Shown: positions 9,381-18,697 of the stretch, one piece after another
How positions within the stretch are numbered: position 1 is the stretch's first letter
Layout of the letters: each line of letters starts with the position of its first letter
Assembly: GCA_965262565.1 (NCBI GenBank)
Contig: CBDHFQ010000029.1
Location: forward strand, 310,001-374,000
Direction of reading: 5' to 3'
Length of the DNA: 64,000 bases
Source of the DNA: CBDHFQ01 sp965262565
GTDB taxonomy: Bacteria > Bacteroidota > Bacteroidia > J057
Made by a program: the position numbers and the translations under genes
The notes under the pieces: model-generated
What the model was told of the DNA's origin: nothing
Databases searched by the model: none
What the model saw: only the letters and a program-made list of their open reading frames with translations

Positions 9381-9707
9381 TTATACACGACTCCAGGCAA
9401 TATAGCCCCCCTTTAAATTATAAATTTGTTGAAATCCCATTTTTTCCATCAATTTACACGTTTGTGTACTCCGATTGCCACTTCTACAGTAGACCAAATA
9501 CGTTTTACTTTTGTCTAAATCTCCAATGTGTTGCTTAAAGGAGGGATCAAAAAAGTCCATCTGAATGGAATGAGGAATGTGACCAAGCTCAGCCTCTTCC
9601 TTAGATCTGACATCCAGTACTATATGATCTTTATTAGCTACTAATGACTGAAACTGATGGGGAGATATGTCTTGAAATTGATATTTTTTTTTGAACCAAC
9701 TAAACAT
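9381..9707 (-). CDS. Cytosolic single-domain rhodanese
   Basis: 108 residues from ATG at 9707; the frame can be extended to a GTG at 9731, but the ATG form starts directly with the domain (MFSWFKKKYQFQDI). The active-site loop is CRSGNRS with catalytic C74, and LDVRSKEE is the conserved N-terminal rhodanese motif. There is no signal peptide, so it is cytosolic, unlike its downstream partner. The family transfers sulfane sulfur to thiols. The two neighbours share an ~80-residue core with clear similarity and look like an ancient tandem duplication in which one copy gained an export signal. Confidence 0.88.
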   Translation of the reverse strand: MFSWFKKKYQFQDISPHQFQSLVANKDHIVLDVRSKEEAELGHIPHSIQMDFFDPSFKQHIGDLDKSKTYLVYCRSGNRSTQTCKLMEKMGFQQIYNLKGGYIAWSRV

Positions 9708-9855
9708 ACTTTTTCTATTAACATACGACACTTAGGGTAGAAAAACTGTGACCTTTGTTACTAAGGTTCCTTTAGCAAGAATAAAATAATATATTCATAT
9801 GTTAGACCAACAAAATTACATATATTAATAAAACTATATATAAGTTGTTGTCGCT

Positions 9856-10743
9856 ATGTTGAATGTCATGAACCAAAGCTATCCTTATCTATCCTTTTTT
9901 TACATTATTTTCTATGGTATTTTATCTGTTTCCTGCCAGGAAGAAGATGCACCTACCCTAAATACCTCTACTCCTCCAACGACCACTCCTACTGTTCCCA
10001 ATAATCTGACGTATCAATTAGTGTGGGAAGAGGAATTCGAAGGAGATAGCCTGGATGAGGCAAACTGGACTCCTCAAATTGGGGATGGATGTAATATTAA
10101 TCTTTGTGGTTGGGGGAACAATGAGCTTCAATACTATACGGGAAGAACCGAAAATGTCAGATTGGAAGAGGGAAAATTGATTATTGAAGCGAGAAAGGAA
10201 CGGTATGAAGGAGAGGCTTATACGTCAGCGAGAATCCTTTCCAAGGATAAAGCAGAATGGCGATTTGGCAAAATAGAAGTGAGTGCCAAACTTCCCAAAG
10301 GTCAGGGAATCTGGCCTGCGATCTGGATGCTTCCTACCCAAAATATTTTTGGGACCTGGCCCAAAAGTGGAGAGATTGATATTATGGAACTCGTAGGACA
10401 TGAGCCTCATAAAATTCATGGAACGGTTCACTTCGGGAAGGATTGGCCTGAAAATAAATGGGTAACCAAATCATACCAGTTAAGAGATGCTGATTTTTCG
10501 GACGACTTCCACACATTTACTCTAATTTGGGAGAGAAACCTCATCAAATGGGAAGTAGATGGAACAGAATATCATCGAATTACTCCTAGTAGCTTAGGGA
10601 ACGAAAATTATCCTTTTAATGAGGTTTTTCATCTAATTTTGAATGTAGCGGTTGGAGGAAATTGGCCGGGAAATCCCGATGGAAGCACGGAATTTCCCCA
10701 GACCATGGAAGTAGATTATATTAAAGTATTCCAATTACAATGA
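9856..10743 (+). CDS. GH16 family glucanase (laminarinase-like) lipoprotein
   Basis: 295 residues (a second ATG at 9868 is possible). A hydrophobic N-terminus ends in lipobox LSVSC and is followed by a Thr/Pro-rich linker, so it is a membrane-anchored lipoprotein. The GH16 catalytic signature EIDIME is at E173-E178 (nucleophile E173, acid/base E178). The segments GWGNNELQYYTGR and GIWPAIWMLP are typical of the laminarinase branch (beta-1,3-glucanase). Substrate is inferred as laminarin-like beta-1,3-glucan; agar- or porphyran-active GH16 subfamilies are less likely from these motifs. It stands alone between oppositely oriented genes, not inside a polysaccharide utilisation locus. Confidence 0.9.
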   Translation: MLNVMNQSYPYLSFFYIIFYGILSVSCQEEDAPTLNTSTPPTTTPTVPNNLTYQLVWEEEFEGDSLDEANWTPQIGDGCNINLCGWGNNELQYYTGRTENVRLEEGKLIIEARKERYEGEAYTSARILSKDKAEWRFGKIEVSAKLPKGQGIWPAIWMLPTQNIFGTWPKSGEIDIMELVGHEPHKIHGTVHFGKDWPENKWVTKSYQLRDADFSDDFHTFTLIWERNLIKWEVDGTEYHRITPSSLGNENYPFNEVFHLILNVAVGGNWPGNPDGSTEFPQTMEVDYIKVFQLQ

Positions 10744-10886
10744 TTCAAGTGCGTTGTAGCTATGAAGGCTGGTTGATCTAACTTGTACCACTGAATGAAA
10801 CTCACAATGACGATATCAGCTTTCCCCTGTCTTTGACTCATTGGCACACATAAAAAAAATCATAATCTTGCGACACACAACTCACC

Positions 10887-12194
10887 TTAAGGATCTAAAG
10901 GGTCATTTGCATCCGCATGTAGAGAAAGAATATTTGGGGTAAATTCTTGAGTGTGTCTCTCCAATCGCTTGTGCAATGTGTAAGGTAGATAGCCCAATTC
11001 TCTCATACATCTATTGGTAAAAAATTCGGCTTCTATATAGTCGCTTTGGCCTTTAGAAGTAGTGACAATGGCTTTTTTATCTGTAGGTATACCATATCTA
11101 AACATCAATCGGGCCGTATTTCTCATGTTCGTCGTTGTATGTCGGGCGTGTGGGTCAACCAAAATAGATTTCTCGGGAATGCCAAAGTGAGTTATCAAAT
11201 ATTTCTTCATTTCTATAGCTTCACAATAAGGCGTTTGGAAAGGATTGACATAACCACCCGAAACGACAATGAGAGGCGCTTTACCTGATCGATATTGTGC
11301 TACTCCCAATTTAAGTCGGAGTTTTGCCCAGGGACTTAAGGAAATATGCGTTTTGATTGGACTGCGACCTGGTACCAAAATGAGGGAGTAAGGATAATCA
11401 TCCCAATTAATCTGGCTTATATAATCGAATGCTGCCTTATTTTCATAGGCTTCCATCGGTTCATGTCTAGCTGCTTCATCTCTGTGATTAATCATTAATA
11501 AGCTCAATCCGAAGGCCAGAGAAGGCTGAAAAAATAGATCATATTGGGCCGTATCATCTACCACACTTCTTGCTGTAGCTGTTAATAAGCGTTGATAAAA
11601 GTTATCCGAAACATCGTAGGTTACAGAATCTATCAGCGGATATCGAGGCTTCTTCCCTACTCCGTATACTTCCATCAAACGGTTCATTCCCTTGGCGGCT
11701 TCTTCCCAGGCTTGAACCAGCATTTCGCGATTGGAGAGATGAGCGTGCAATTGACATAATCCACTGGGGCGAAGATGTTTCTCTATCATATCATTCCAAC
11801 TGGTTGATTCTTCAAAAGCAGTTGAAAGAATTTCGCTTACTTGATTGATCGTTGTAGAATCCCACATATAGCCATCGATTACGCATAAGGGATTCAGTTC
11901 ACAGGAGTCTGGAGCAGTAGATATTTTTCGATGTATATGTTGGTGAATTTTTTTCAATTCCCCATGCTTTCCTAATAATCGTCGAATGTCGGGTAACTTT
12001 TCCCAAAGCGTTAGGAGGTAGAAATTTTTATCCTGTATCAGAGAGTTGCTTCGTAACAAACGATATTGTGGATTAAAAGGAGTTGGTTGGGCTGCTAAGT
12101 CAGCATCAGGAACGGAAGACTGGCTAAAAGCCTCATTCAGTGTCAGATGGCTTAAGGTGATGCTTGTTAGGAAAAGAAGTAATAGAGTTCGCAT
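10887..12194 (-). CDS. Secreted YdcF/DUF218-like protein with long N-terminal extension
   Basis: 435 residues from ATG 12194 (the frame extends to 12209). MRTLLLLFLTSITLS...AFSQ is a signal peptide. The C-terminal half (~260-420) is a DUF218/YdcF-SanA-ElyC domain: ILVPGRSPI, LIVVSGGYVNP and the acidic-aromatic region around ARHTTTNMRNTARLM, where the family has conserved polar residues. DUF218 proteins are linked to cell-envelope polysaccharide or peptidoglycan homeostasis. The N-terminal ~230 residues are unassigned. The family is confident, the substrate is not. Confidence 0.8.
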   Translation of the reverse strand: MRTLLLLFLTSITLSHLTLNEAFSQSSVPDADLAAQPTPFNPQYRLLRSNSLIQDKNFYLLTLWEKLPDIRRLLGKHGELKKIHQHIHRKISTAPDSCELNPLCVIDGYMWDSTTINQVSEILSTAFEESTSWNDMIEKHLRPSGLCQLHAHLSNREMLVQAWEEAAKGMNRLMEVYGVGKKPRYPLIDSVTYDVSDNFYQRLLTATARSVVDDTAQYDLFFQPSLAFGLSLLMINHRDEAARHEPMEAYENKAAFDYISQINWDDYPYSLILVPGRSPIKTHISLSPWAKLRLKLGVAQYRSGKAPLIVVSGGYVNPFQTPYCEAIEMKKYLITHFGIPEKSILVDPHARHTTTNMRNTARLMFRYGIPTDKKAIVTTSKGQSDYIEAEFFTNRCMRELGYLPYTLHKRLERHTQEFTPNILSLHADANDPLDP

Positions 12195-12299
12195 ATTTAT
12201 TTGGGTCAATGGGTTGAAACTATTAATGGATGTTGAAAGTGTATATGATTTAGTATATGATGTGAGGGTGAATGGTAAAGCAATGTTCAGCCCTTGTTT

Positions 12300-13109
12300 C
12301 TATTCGGACAGTTTAATGTGTATCACTTCCCGATTTTGGCGATGGATTCCCCAATAAGTATCTTTTTCCTTTAGGTCAACGGCAAATCCCTGACCCTGGA
12401 ATGGAACCTGGATAGTTTGCTTCCAAATGAGTTCATGCCCCATCTTGGGAAGATGCATTTCGTATAGTTCCTCAAAATGGTGTGGAGATAGAAACATACT
12501 GGAATCGGAGATCATAATTCCTCCTGAAATACTCATCGGCCGCAGATGGTTAACAAGGGAGTCAGGTAATGTCCAGCCAGCAGTTCTTCGCCAGTCTTCA
12601 TCGAACTTAGCTAGTGTAGTATATGCTACCCCCAAATCTCCTTGTTGTGCCTCATTTTCGTAGTGGACAAACATGACGTACCAGGCATCTTCCCACCAAT
12701 CAATCCAGGTGCAAGATCCTATATATATTCCCCAACTGTGATTCCCGATATGTTCCATCTTTTTGGTATCGAACATTTCAATAGAACTTGCCATGGGAAC
12801 CTGAGGATAATTGGAAGAAGCGCAATACATGATGCCATTTCTGATAATGCCACTATTTAAATGGGATATTGGACCATCTTTCTTTCCCTCCCAGCTATCT
12901 ACCACCTGATCATCGGATTTTTTTCTTTTAATAATACGTGAGTTACTGATGGTGTAATAATGTAGGCTATCCGCTGCTACAGCTTGGGTGGCATTCGGAG
13001 CTGCGATCCTTTTAAGCGCTTTAACCTCCTGTGCGTCGACAGGCGAGAGAGGGATATGTAAAATCCCCACAGATAGGACAAGAAATAGACGATTGACTAA
13101 TTTTTTCAT
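12300..13109 (-). CDS. Secreted protein of unknown function, probably beta-propeller
   Basis: 269 residues with a signal peptide (MKKLVNRLFLVLSVGILHIPLSPVDAQ). I do not recognise a catalytic domain. The body is rich in Trp/Tyr strands separated by turns (GSCTWIDWWEDAWYVMF, GIYIGSC, DTYWGIHRQNREV), which suggests a small beta-propeller. It lies 105 bp upstream of the YdcF-like gene on the same strand and could be co-transcribed with it. Confidence 0.7.
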   Translation of the reverse strand: MKKLVNRLFLVLSVGILHIPLSPVDAQEVKALKRIAAPNATQAVAADSLHYYTISNSRIIKRKKSDDQVVDSWEGKKDGPISHLNSGIIRNGIMYCASSNYPQVPMASSIEMFDTKKMEHIGNHSWGIYIGSCTWIDWWEDAWYVMFVHYENEAQQGDLGVAYTTLAKFDEDWRRTAGWTLPDSLVNHLRPMSISGGIMISDSSMFLSPHHFEELYEMHLPKMGHELIWKQTIQVPFQGQGFAVDLKEKDTYWGIHRQNREVIHIKLSE

Positions 13110-13261
13110 AGTGGTTCGATTGGTTTAATAACTGGTTTGATAATAACGTGCTTTGAAATGGCGGATTAGTGGATTAATTGAACAATTTGAAATAAATTGT
13201 AAAGGATAGTATGTGTTAAGAAGGTGTAAATTTTTTATTGTTTGTGCTTAACTCAAATAAA

Positions 13262-14566
13262 ATGATTATGAAAAAAACTACTACTTCCCGGAGGTCTTTT
13301 ATCAGGACTACCGGTGCTGCTCTGGCAGGTTCTGCGATGGTGGGTAGCAACTTAATGGCGAAATCATCTTTCCGTCCCAATATCGATACGTTGAAAGTAG
13401 GATTGATCGGTTGTGGAGGAAGAGGTACAGGGGCAGCGAATCAAGCCCTTAGTGCAGACGAAAATGTGGTATTATCCGCGATGGCTGATATTTTTTCCGA
13501 TAAAATGGAAAAATCCTATAATGCTTTAGTCGAAGCGCAAGGGGATAAAGTACAGGTAGATCCTGAACATAAGTTTATGGGATTCGATGCTTTCCAAAAA
13601 GTATTAGACTCAGACGTAGATGTTATTATTCTGGCTACTCCTCCTGCTTTCCGACCTGCACACTTAGCCGCAGCAGTAGAAGCCGGAAAACACATATTTT
13701 GTGAAAAACCTATGGCTGTAGATGCCCCTGGAGTGAGAAGTGTGTTGGAAACTGCTAAAAAAGCCAAAGAAAAGAATCTGTCATTAGTATCTGGATTTTG
13801 TTGGAGATATCACTTCCCTAAAAGAGCTACTTTCGGAGAGGTGTTAGATGGTAGGGTAGGAGAGATTAAATCCATTTACAATACTTACAATACGGGTGAT
13901 TTATGGTCCTTCCCTCGTCAGGAGGAATGGAGTGATATGGAATACAAATTGAGAAATTGGTTGTATTACAATTGGTTATCAGGAGATCATATAGCTGAGC
14001 AGGCTGTTCATAGCTTGGATATGATGTCGTGGGCGATGGGGGATCAACTACCTGTACGTGCTACTGGAACTGGGGGAAGACAAAGAAGGGTGGAGGATAT
14101 TTATGGTAATGTATATGATCATTTTGCAGTGGTCTTTGAATATGAGAATGGTGCAAAAGGGTATCATTTTAGCCGACAGCAGCAAGGATGTTCCAGAAGT
14201 TACTCTGTAGAAGTGGCTGGAACGAAAGGAGATTGTCTGGTAGACTGCATAAGGAGAAAACATGAAATTACTGGTGCGAACCCATGGAAATATGAAGGAG
14301 AGGCGAATGATATGTACCAAACAGAGCATAATGAATTGTTTGCATCCATCAGGAAAGGGGAACCCATGAATGATGGAGAATGGATGGCGCATAGTACGAT
14401 GTTAGCAATTATGGGTCGTATGGTAGCTTATACTGGTCAAACATTGAGTTGGGAACAGGCATTAAATTCTGATGAAACCCTGGGGCCTGATATTAGCAAA
14501 TACGAATGGTCATTGGATTGGGCTTCTGCACCTATAGCTAAGCCTGGGATAACAGAATTTCATTAA
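13262..14566 (+). CDS. Tat-exported Gfo/Idh/MocA family oxidoreductase
   Basis: 434 residues from ATG 13262 (13268 also possible; the longer frame to 13238 uses TTG). A twin-arginine signal TSRRSFIRTTG followed by an Ala/Gly-rich hydrophobic stretch predicts folded export, consistent with a bound nucleotide cofactor. The Rossmann motif is GLIGCGGRGTG, and the family signature EKPMAVD lies in the middle of the N-terminal domain; a C-terminal GFO_IDH_MocA domain follows. Members oxidise or epimerise sugars and inositols with NAD(P). The next gene, an exported isomerase-like TIM barrel, starts 9 bp downstream, so the pair probably processes one periplasmic sugar. Confidence 0.88.
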   Translation: MIMKKTTTSRRSFIRTTGAALAGSAMVGSNLMAKSSFRPNIDTLKVGLIGCGGRGTGAANQALSADENVVLSAMADIFSDKMEKSYNALVEAQGDKVQVDPEHKFMGFDAFQKVLDSDVDVIILATPPAFRPAHLAAAVEAGKHIFCEKPMAVDAPGVRSVLETAKKAKEKNLSLVSGFCWRYHFPKRATFGEVLDGRVGEIKSIYNTYNTGDLWSFPRQEEWSDMEYKLRNWLYYNWLSGDHIAEQAVHSLDMMSWAMGDQLPVRATGTGGRQRRVEDIYGNVYDHFAVVFEYENGAKGYHFSRQQQGCSRSYSVEVAGTKGDCLVDCIRRKHEITGANPWKYEGEANDMYQTEHNELFASIRKGEPMNDGEWMAHSTMLAIMGRMVAYTGQTLSWEQALNSDETLGPDISKYEWSLDWASAPIAKPGITEFH

Positions 14567-14575
14567 TCAAACAAG

Positions 14576-15505
14576 ATGAATAGCAGAAGACAATTTTTAG
14601 CAAGATTAGCCGTAGGAGGAGGGGCATCTATTGTATTCCCTCACTTACTGGCTAAAACCACCCACACGCATCAACTCCATCACTTTATAAACAGTGCTGC
14701 TTCACCATTGATCAAAAAATCCCTCAAATACTGGATGATTCAAGAGGATCTTTCTATGGTGGATAAATTTAAACTGGTCAAAGAACTTGGATTTGATGGA
14801 GTAGAATTGGACAGTCCTAATGAGTTTGATCCCGAAGAAGTATTAGCCGCAAAAGAGGAAGCAGGAATTGAGCTACCAGGAGTCATTTGTTCTGAGCATT
14901 GGAAATCGCCTTTATCTGATGCGGACGCTGCTGTCAGGGAAAAATGTAGTGCTGCGATGGAAGTTGCTATCAAGGATTGTAAGCAATATGGGGGGAATAC
15001 CGTATTACTTGTGCCTGCTGTGGTGAACGATCAGGTAAGTTATGAAGATGCTTACAAGAGATCTCAGGAAGAAATTCGGAAACTTCTTCCCATTGCAGAA
15101 GAACATGGAATTACGATAGCAATAGAAAACGTTTGGAACAATTTTCTTCTTAGTCCGATGGAGGCTGCTCGATATATAGATGAATTTGAAAGCGACTATA
15201 TTGGATGGTATTTTGATGTTGGGAACATTGTACGTTATGGCTGGCCTGAACACTGGATCAAGGTGTTAGGGAAGCGTATTGTAAAATTAGACATCAAGGA
15301 ATACAGCCGTGAAAAGCAGCAAGAAGAAGGTATCTGGAAAGGCTTTGAGGTAAAAATAGGAGATGGAGACTGTAATTGGCCCAAAGTAAATGAAGCACTA
15401 AAAGAAATAGGTTATAGTGGGTGGGGATCAGCAGAAGTAGACGGAGGAGATCGGGAAAGATTGACAGATATATCCAACAGGATGGATCGGATATATGCTG
15501 TATAA
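14576..15505 (+). CDS. Tat-exported sugar phosphate isomerase/epimerase-like TIM barrel
   Basis: 309 residues. The N-terminus MNSRRQFLARLAVGGGASI is a Tat signal. The remainder is an AP_endonuc_2/xylose-isomerase-like TIM barrel: VKELGFDGVELDSP (first beta-alpha), IAIENVWNNFL (metal-site Glu/Asn region), WYFDVGNIVRYGWPEHWI and KLDIKEYS supply the usual divalent-metal ligands. The family interconverts ketoses and aldoses or epimerises them. Co-transcription with the preceding Gfo/Idh/MocA protein is very likely (9-bp gap, and a strong terminator just after the stop). Confidence 0.88.
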   Translation: MNSRRQFLARLAVGGGASIVFPHLLAKTTHTHQLHHFINSAASPLIKKSLKYWMIQEDLSMVDKFKLVKELGFDGVELDSPNEFDPEEVLAAKEEAGIELPGVICSEHWKSPLSDADAAVREKCSAAMEVAIKDCKQYGGNTVLLVPAVVNDQVSYEDAYKRSQEEIRKLLPIAEEHGITIAIENVWNNFLLSPMEAARYIDEFESDYIGWYFDVGNIVRYGWPEHWIKVLGKRIVKLDIKEYSREKQQEEGIWKGFEVKIGDGDCNWPKVNEALKEIGYSGWGSAEVDGGDRERLTDISNRMDRIYAV

Positions 15506-15510
15506 GCTAT

Positions 15511-15543
15511 CAAGCCTAATGACTTTATGAGTTATTAGGCTTG
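15511..15543 (+). terminator. Rho-independent terminator after the Tat oxidoreductase/isomerase pair
   Basis: CAAGCCTAATGACT (15511-15524) pairs with AGTTATTAGGCTTG (15530-15543) over 14 bp with one G-T wobble and a 5-nt loop. It is followed by AAAATTTTTTTTG, giving a U-run on the + strand. It begins 5 bp after the isomerase stop codon and separates it from the convergent accD gene. Confidence 0.85.
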
Positions 15544-15594
15544 AAAATTTTTTTGTAGAAAACTATAATGAATAATCAAGGTCCGTAGTCTTCG

Positions 15595-16458
15595 TTAAGC
15601 ATGCTGCAGAACTTTGACATTTAGCATGCTAAATACATTTGCCAGAGTGCTTTTCAGTTCGTTCCTGTGAACGATAAAGTCTAAAAAGCCGTGCTCCTGA
15701 AGAAACTCTGCTCGTTGGAACCCTTCTGGTAAGTCTCTACCTATCGTTTCGCGTATAACTCTTGGACCTGCAAACCCGATTAATGAATTAGGTTCAGCTA
15801 TATTGAGATCTCCCAGCATAGCGAAACTCGCTGTTACTCCGCCTGTAGTTGGATCAGTTAATAACGATATATAGGGTAATCTGTGCTTGCCTAATAAAGC
15901 TAACTTGGAACTAATTTTAGCCATTTGCATTAAACTCAAAGCACCTTCCATCATCCTCGCTCCACCACTCTTCGAAATTATTAACAATGGAACCTGTTGC
16001 TCTATACAATGGTCAATGGCCAAACTAATTTTTTCTCCTACTACACTACCCATGCTTCCTCCGATAAATCTGAAATCCATGGCGCAGATAACAATCTCAT
16101 TTCCATCCATGATGCCGTAAGCACATTTCACTGCATCCTGGAGATTTGTCCTGTCAATCGCATCCATCAATCTATCAGGATAGCGTTTTGTATCCTCGAA
16201 ATTCAACGGATCAGCTGAAATGAGCTTGTTCCCAATTTCAACAAATCTTCCGTTGTCAAAAAGGATTTCAAAATATTCACCACTACCTATGCGCAAATGA
16301 TGATCACAATGTTGGCATACGTAGTTATTCTTTTTCAACGCTTTAGATTGCAAGGCCTTCTTACAATTAGGACATTGCGTCCACAGCCCATCGGGTGTGT
16401 TATTCTTGTCCTCAGTCCTCGTTCTTATATTGTTCTTAACTCTTCTAAACCAACTCAT
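15595..16458 (-). CDS. accD: Acetyl-CoA carboxylase carboxyltransferase subunit beta
   Basis: 287 residues, the normal length for AccD. An N-terminal zinc ribbon uses C29, C32, C48 and C51 (CPNC and CQHC). The crotonase-like carboxyltransferase core has ISKSGGARMMEGALSLMQM and LTDPTTGGVTASFAMLGD with GFAGPRVI, all diagnostic. With AccA it transfers the carboxyl group from carboxybiotin to acetyl-CoA to make malonyl-CoA, the first step of fatty acid synthesis. AccA, AccB and AccC are not in the window, as is usual when the genes are dispersed. Confidence 0.97.
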   Translation of the reverse strand: MSWFRRVKNNIRTRTEDKNNTPDGLWTQCPNCKKALQSKALKKNNYVCQHCDHHLRIGSGEYFEILFDNGRFVEIGNKLISADPLNFEDTKRYPDRLMDAIDRTNLQDAVKCAYGIMDGNEIVICAMDFRFIGGSMGSVVGEKISLAIDHCIEQQVPLLIISKSGGARMMEGALSLMQMAKISSKLALLGKHRLPYISLLTDPTTGGVTASFAMLGDLNIAEPNSLIGFAGPRVIRETIGRDLPEGFQRAEFLQEHGFLDFIVHRNELKSTLANVFSMLNVKVLQHA

Positions 16459-16559
16459 TTAACAGGTAATTCAGGGAATAGAAATAAATTAAAGACAGTT
16501 TACATTATAACCTTACATACAAATATACATAAATCAGAGAATATTCATACCTCCGAGTT

Positions 16560-17636
16560 TCATTCCTGAGGTGAATTAACTGAATTTACCTCAGGTATCA
16601 ACTGTACTTCACGCTCCAACATAATGTTAAACCTTTCATATACAGATTGTTGAATCTTGTGAGAAAGCTGAAAAATTTCTTTGCCTTTTCCGCCACCAAA
16701 GTTGACAAGAACTAATGCCTGACGTTCGTATACTCCAATATTTTCCTCTTTATATCCTTTCCAACCACATTTTTCAATAAGCCATCCAGCAGGAATTTTC
16801 ACTCTGTCGTTAGGTTCTGGGTAGTGTGGTATATGGGGAAATTGTTCGTGAATAAAAGAAAAGGATGTTTTATCAATGACCGGATTTTTAAAAAAACTAC
16901 CCGCATTTCCCAGATTTGTAGGATCAGGTAATTTTCTACTTCGGATATTGATGATCACCCTACTTACATCAGAGATATTTGGAGATGATATATTTTCCTT
17001 CGCTAATTCCGAGGCAACAGCTCCATAAGAAATATTAACTTTAGGGGATTTCGATAAACGGAAATATACATAAGTGATCAAATACTTTCCTTTTCCTTCC
17101 TTTTTGAAGTAGCTATTCCTGTAGCCGAATTTACACGCTTCTCTACGGAAGATATGTTTTGCGCCAGTGGTTAGGTGAATTCCCTCCACTTTCTCACATA
17201 CTGAACACACTTCTACCCCATAAGCTCCAATATTTTGGATAGGAGCCGCTCCTACGCTTCCGGGAATTAAAGATAAATTCTCTATCCCTCCCCATCCATT
17301 TTTAATACAATAAAGTACAAATTGATGCCAATTTTCACCTGCTCCTACCTTTAGTAAGACAGATGCATTATCCTCTTCTACTAAATTTATACCAGTAATA
17401 TTGTTTTTTAGGACGACCCCTTCAATATCTGAAAGAAATAAAATATTACTACCTCCTCCTAATATATAGATCTGTAAAGAGGTAAACATGTTATCAACCA
17501 GGAAAGCAAAGGCTTCTTCCTCATTAGTAATTTGTACTAAGTATCTTGATCGGGCTGGAACTCCAAAGGTATTATATAATTTAAGAGAAACATTTTCCAA
17601 AAGTTTAGGCATCATAAATATCTGAGATTTACTCAT
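16560..17636 (-). CDS. murB: UDP-N-acetylenolpyruvoylglucosamine reductase (MurB)
   Basis: About 358 residues from ATG 17636. The frame opens at 17648, which would overlap the upstream gene by 8 bp, while ATG 17615 or 17612 (MPKLLENVSLKLYNTFGV) match the E. coli-type N-terminus best. FAD-binding region: YILGGGSNILF. Catalytic elements: GYRNSYF, the proton donor Ser in GNAGSFFKNP, and the C-terminal Glu in LEREVQLIPEV. It is a type I MurB. It reduces enolpyruvyl-UDP-GlcNAc to UDP-MurNAc in peptidoglycan precursor synthesis. It directly follows the DUF3108 gene in the same direction. Confidence 0.96.
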   Translation of the reverse strand: MSKSQIFMMPKLLENVSLKLYNTFGVPARSRYLVQITNEEEAFAFLVDNMFTSLQIYILGGGSNILFLSDIEGVVLKNNITGINLVEEDNASVLLKVGAGENWHQFVLYCIKNGWGGIENLSLIPGSVGAAPIQNIGAYGVEVCSVCEKVEGIHLTTGAKHIFRREACKFGYRNSYFKKEGKGKYLITYVYFRLSKSPKVNISYGAVASELAKENISSPNISDVSRVIINIRSRKLPDPTNLGNAGSFFKNPVIDKTSFSFIHEQFPHIPHYPEPNDRVKIPAGWLIEKCGWKGYKEENIGVYERQALVLVNFGGGKGKEIFQLSHKIQQSVYERFNIMLEREVQLIPEVNSVNSPQE

Positions 17637-17640
17637 AAAT

Positions 17641-18447
17641 TTAATCAACCAATGCAGAAAAAGGATGCATAAGTCCTTTATATTCTACCAAATCCACTTT
17701 TAATTTTCCTATAGCTAAATCAGTAGATATTCGAATGGGGACTTTGTTGTCATCATCAGAAATCCAGAAGCGTATTTTACTTCCATCCGTTATTAATCCA
17801 GCCTCATCTACCGTAAGCTTGAATTTCAACGCTTTATATTTTTTTCCGTCGACTTTTATTGTTTCTCTCTTCAATAGCTCAGCCTCAAGATTCACTGTTT
17901 TCTCATCTATAAAATTTTTCAATGAAATTCTATCGCCTATATTTAAGGTATTTTGATCATACCTTGCGCGTGCATAATAGAAAGCAGAAACTACATCCTG
18001 GATGTCTTTAGGAACCTGGTGTTTCTTTACTTCTTTTTTTCTGGAAATATATTCTGCTTTGTTTGAACGTTGGTCAAAATGAGTTTCGGTGTAACTATAA
18101 TACTTTCCTTCTTGTATTAGGCGATTAAATCTCCAGGAAAATAGCGCTTCCTTATCGACGTAGGATTCGTATATATCTTCCAGTTTATAAAATATGCTAA
18201 ATGTTTTATTTGTATAACATCTTGCTACCAGGTGTATGCATTCTCTGCCTTGCACATCGTGAAGGTTTGGTTCTACTTCCAATTCCGCAAAGCCTGCATT
18301 AACAATGCCGTAATGCACTCTATATTTTAAAAACTCTCCTGGTTCAAATGTTTTATTATTAACCTTTCTAAAATTATCTTCACTGGGATACCAGCTTATC
18401 GTACATACAAATGCCAGAAGAGTCATCAAATAAACCTTAACTCTCAT
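17641..18447 (-). CDS. Secreted DUF3108 protein
   Basis: 268 residues with an N-terminal signal (MRVKVYLMTLLAFVCTISW). The segment GEFLKYRVHYGIVNAGFAEL begins the DUF3108 domain, an all-beta fold of envelope proteins; RFWISDDDNKVPIRIST near the C-terminus is the typical closing motif. The function of the family is unknown. The protein sits in the periplasm or at the outer membrane and is probably co-transcribed with murB, since the stop lies within a few bases of the murB start. Confidence 0.85.
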   Translation of the reverse strand: MRVKVYLMTLLAFVCTISWYPSEDNFRKVNNKTFEPGEFLKYRVHYGIVNAGFAELEVEPNLHDVQGRECIHLVARCYTNKTFSIFYKLEDIYESYVDKEALFSWRFNRLIQEGKYYSYTETHFDQRSNKAEYISRKKEVKKHQVPKDIQDVVSAFYYARARYDQNTLNIGDRISLKNFIDEKTVNLEAELLKRETIKVDGKKYKALKFKLTVDEAGLITDGSKIRFWISDDDNKVPIRISTDLAIGKLKVDLVEYKGLMHPFSALVD

Positions 18448-18554
18448 AATCCTTTGCTTTTTTTGGGGATAACGAAATTGAATTAAAATAGTTTTTAGAG
18501 CAGGATCGAAGAAAATCTGGTTATTAGGTATAATCCCTTAATTGAAATAGCTGA

Positions 18555-18582
18555 TTGGCATAAAATATGCTCTGTAACTTTA
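18555..18582 (+). promoter_or_regulatory. Candidate promoter for the small receiver-like ORF
   Basis: TTG (18555-18557), 17 nt, then TAACTTTA (18575-18582) resembles the Bacteroidota -33/-7 pair (TTTG / TAnnTTTG) with one mismatch in the -7 box. It lies 115 nt upstream of the ATG at 18698. Weak by itself. Confidence 0.25.
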
Positions 18583-18697
18583 GAAGCTATTTTGTCTAAT
18601 AAGTTTATAAAAAAAGACAGATAGTTTTAGAGTATATCCAGATTATTGCAGGATTATTTTGACTTGATCAGTTTTCGCGTTTCAATTATAAGGTAAT

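Noticed and set aside
10744..10886. Search for a terminator or small RNA between the GH16 and YdcF-like genes
   Set aside because: No stable inverted repeat or RNA-like element could be found by eye.
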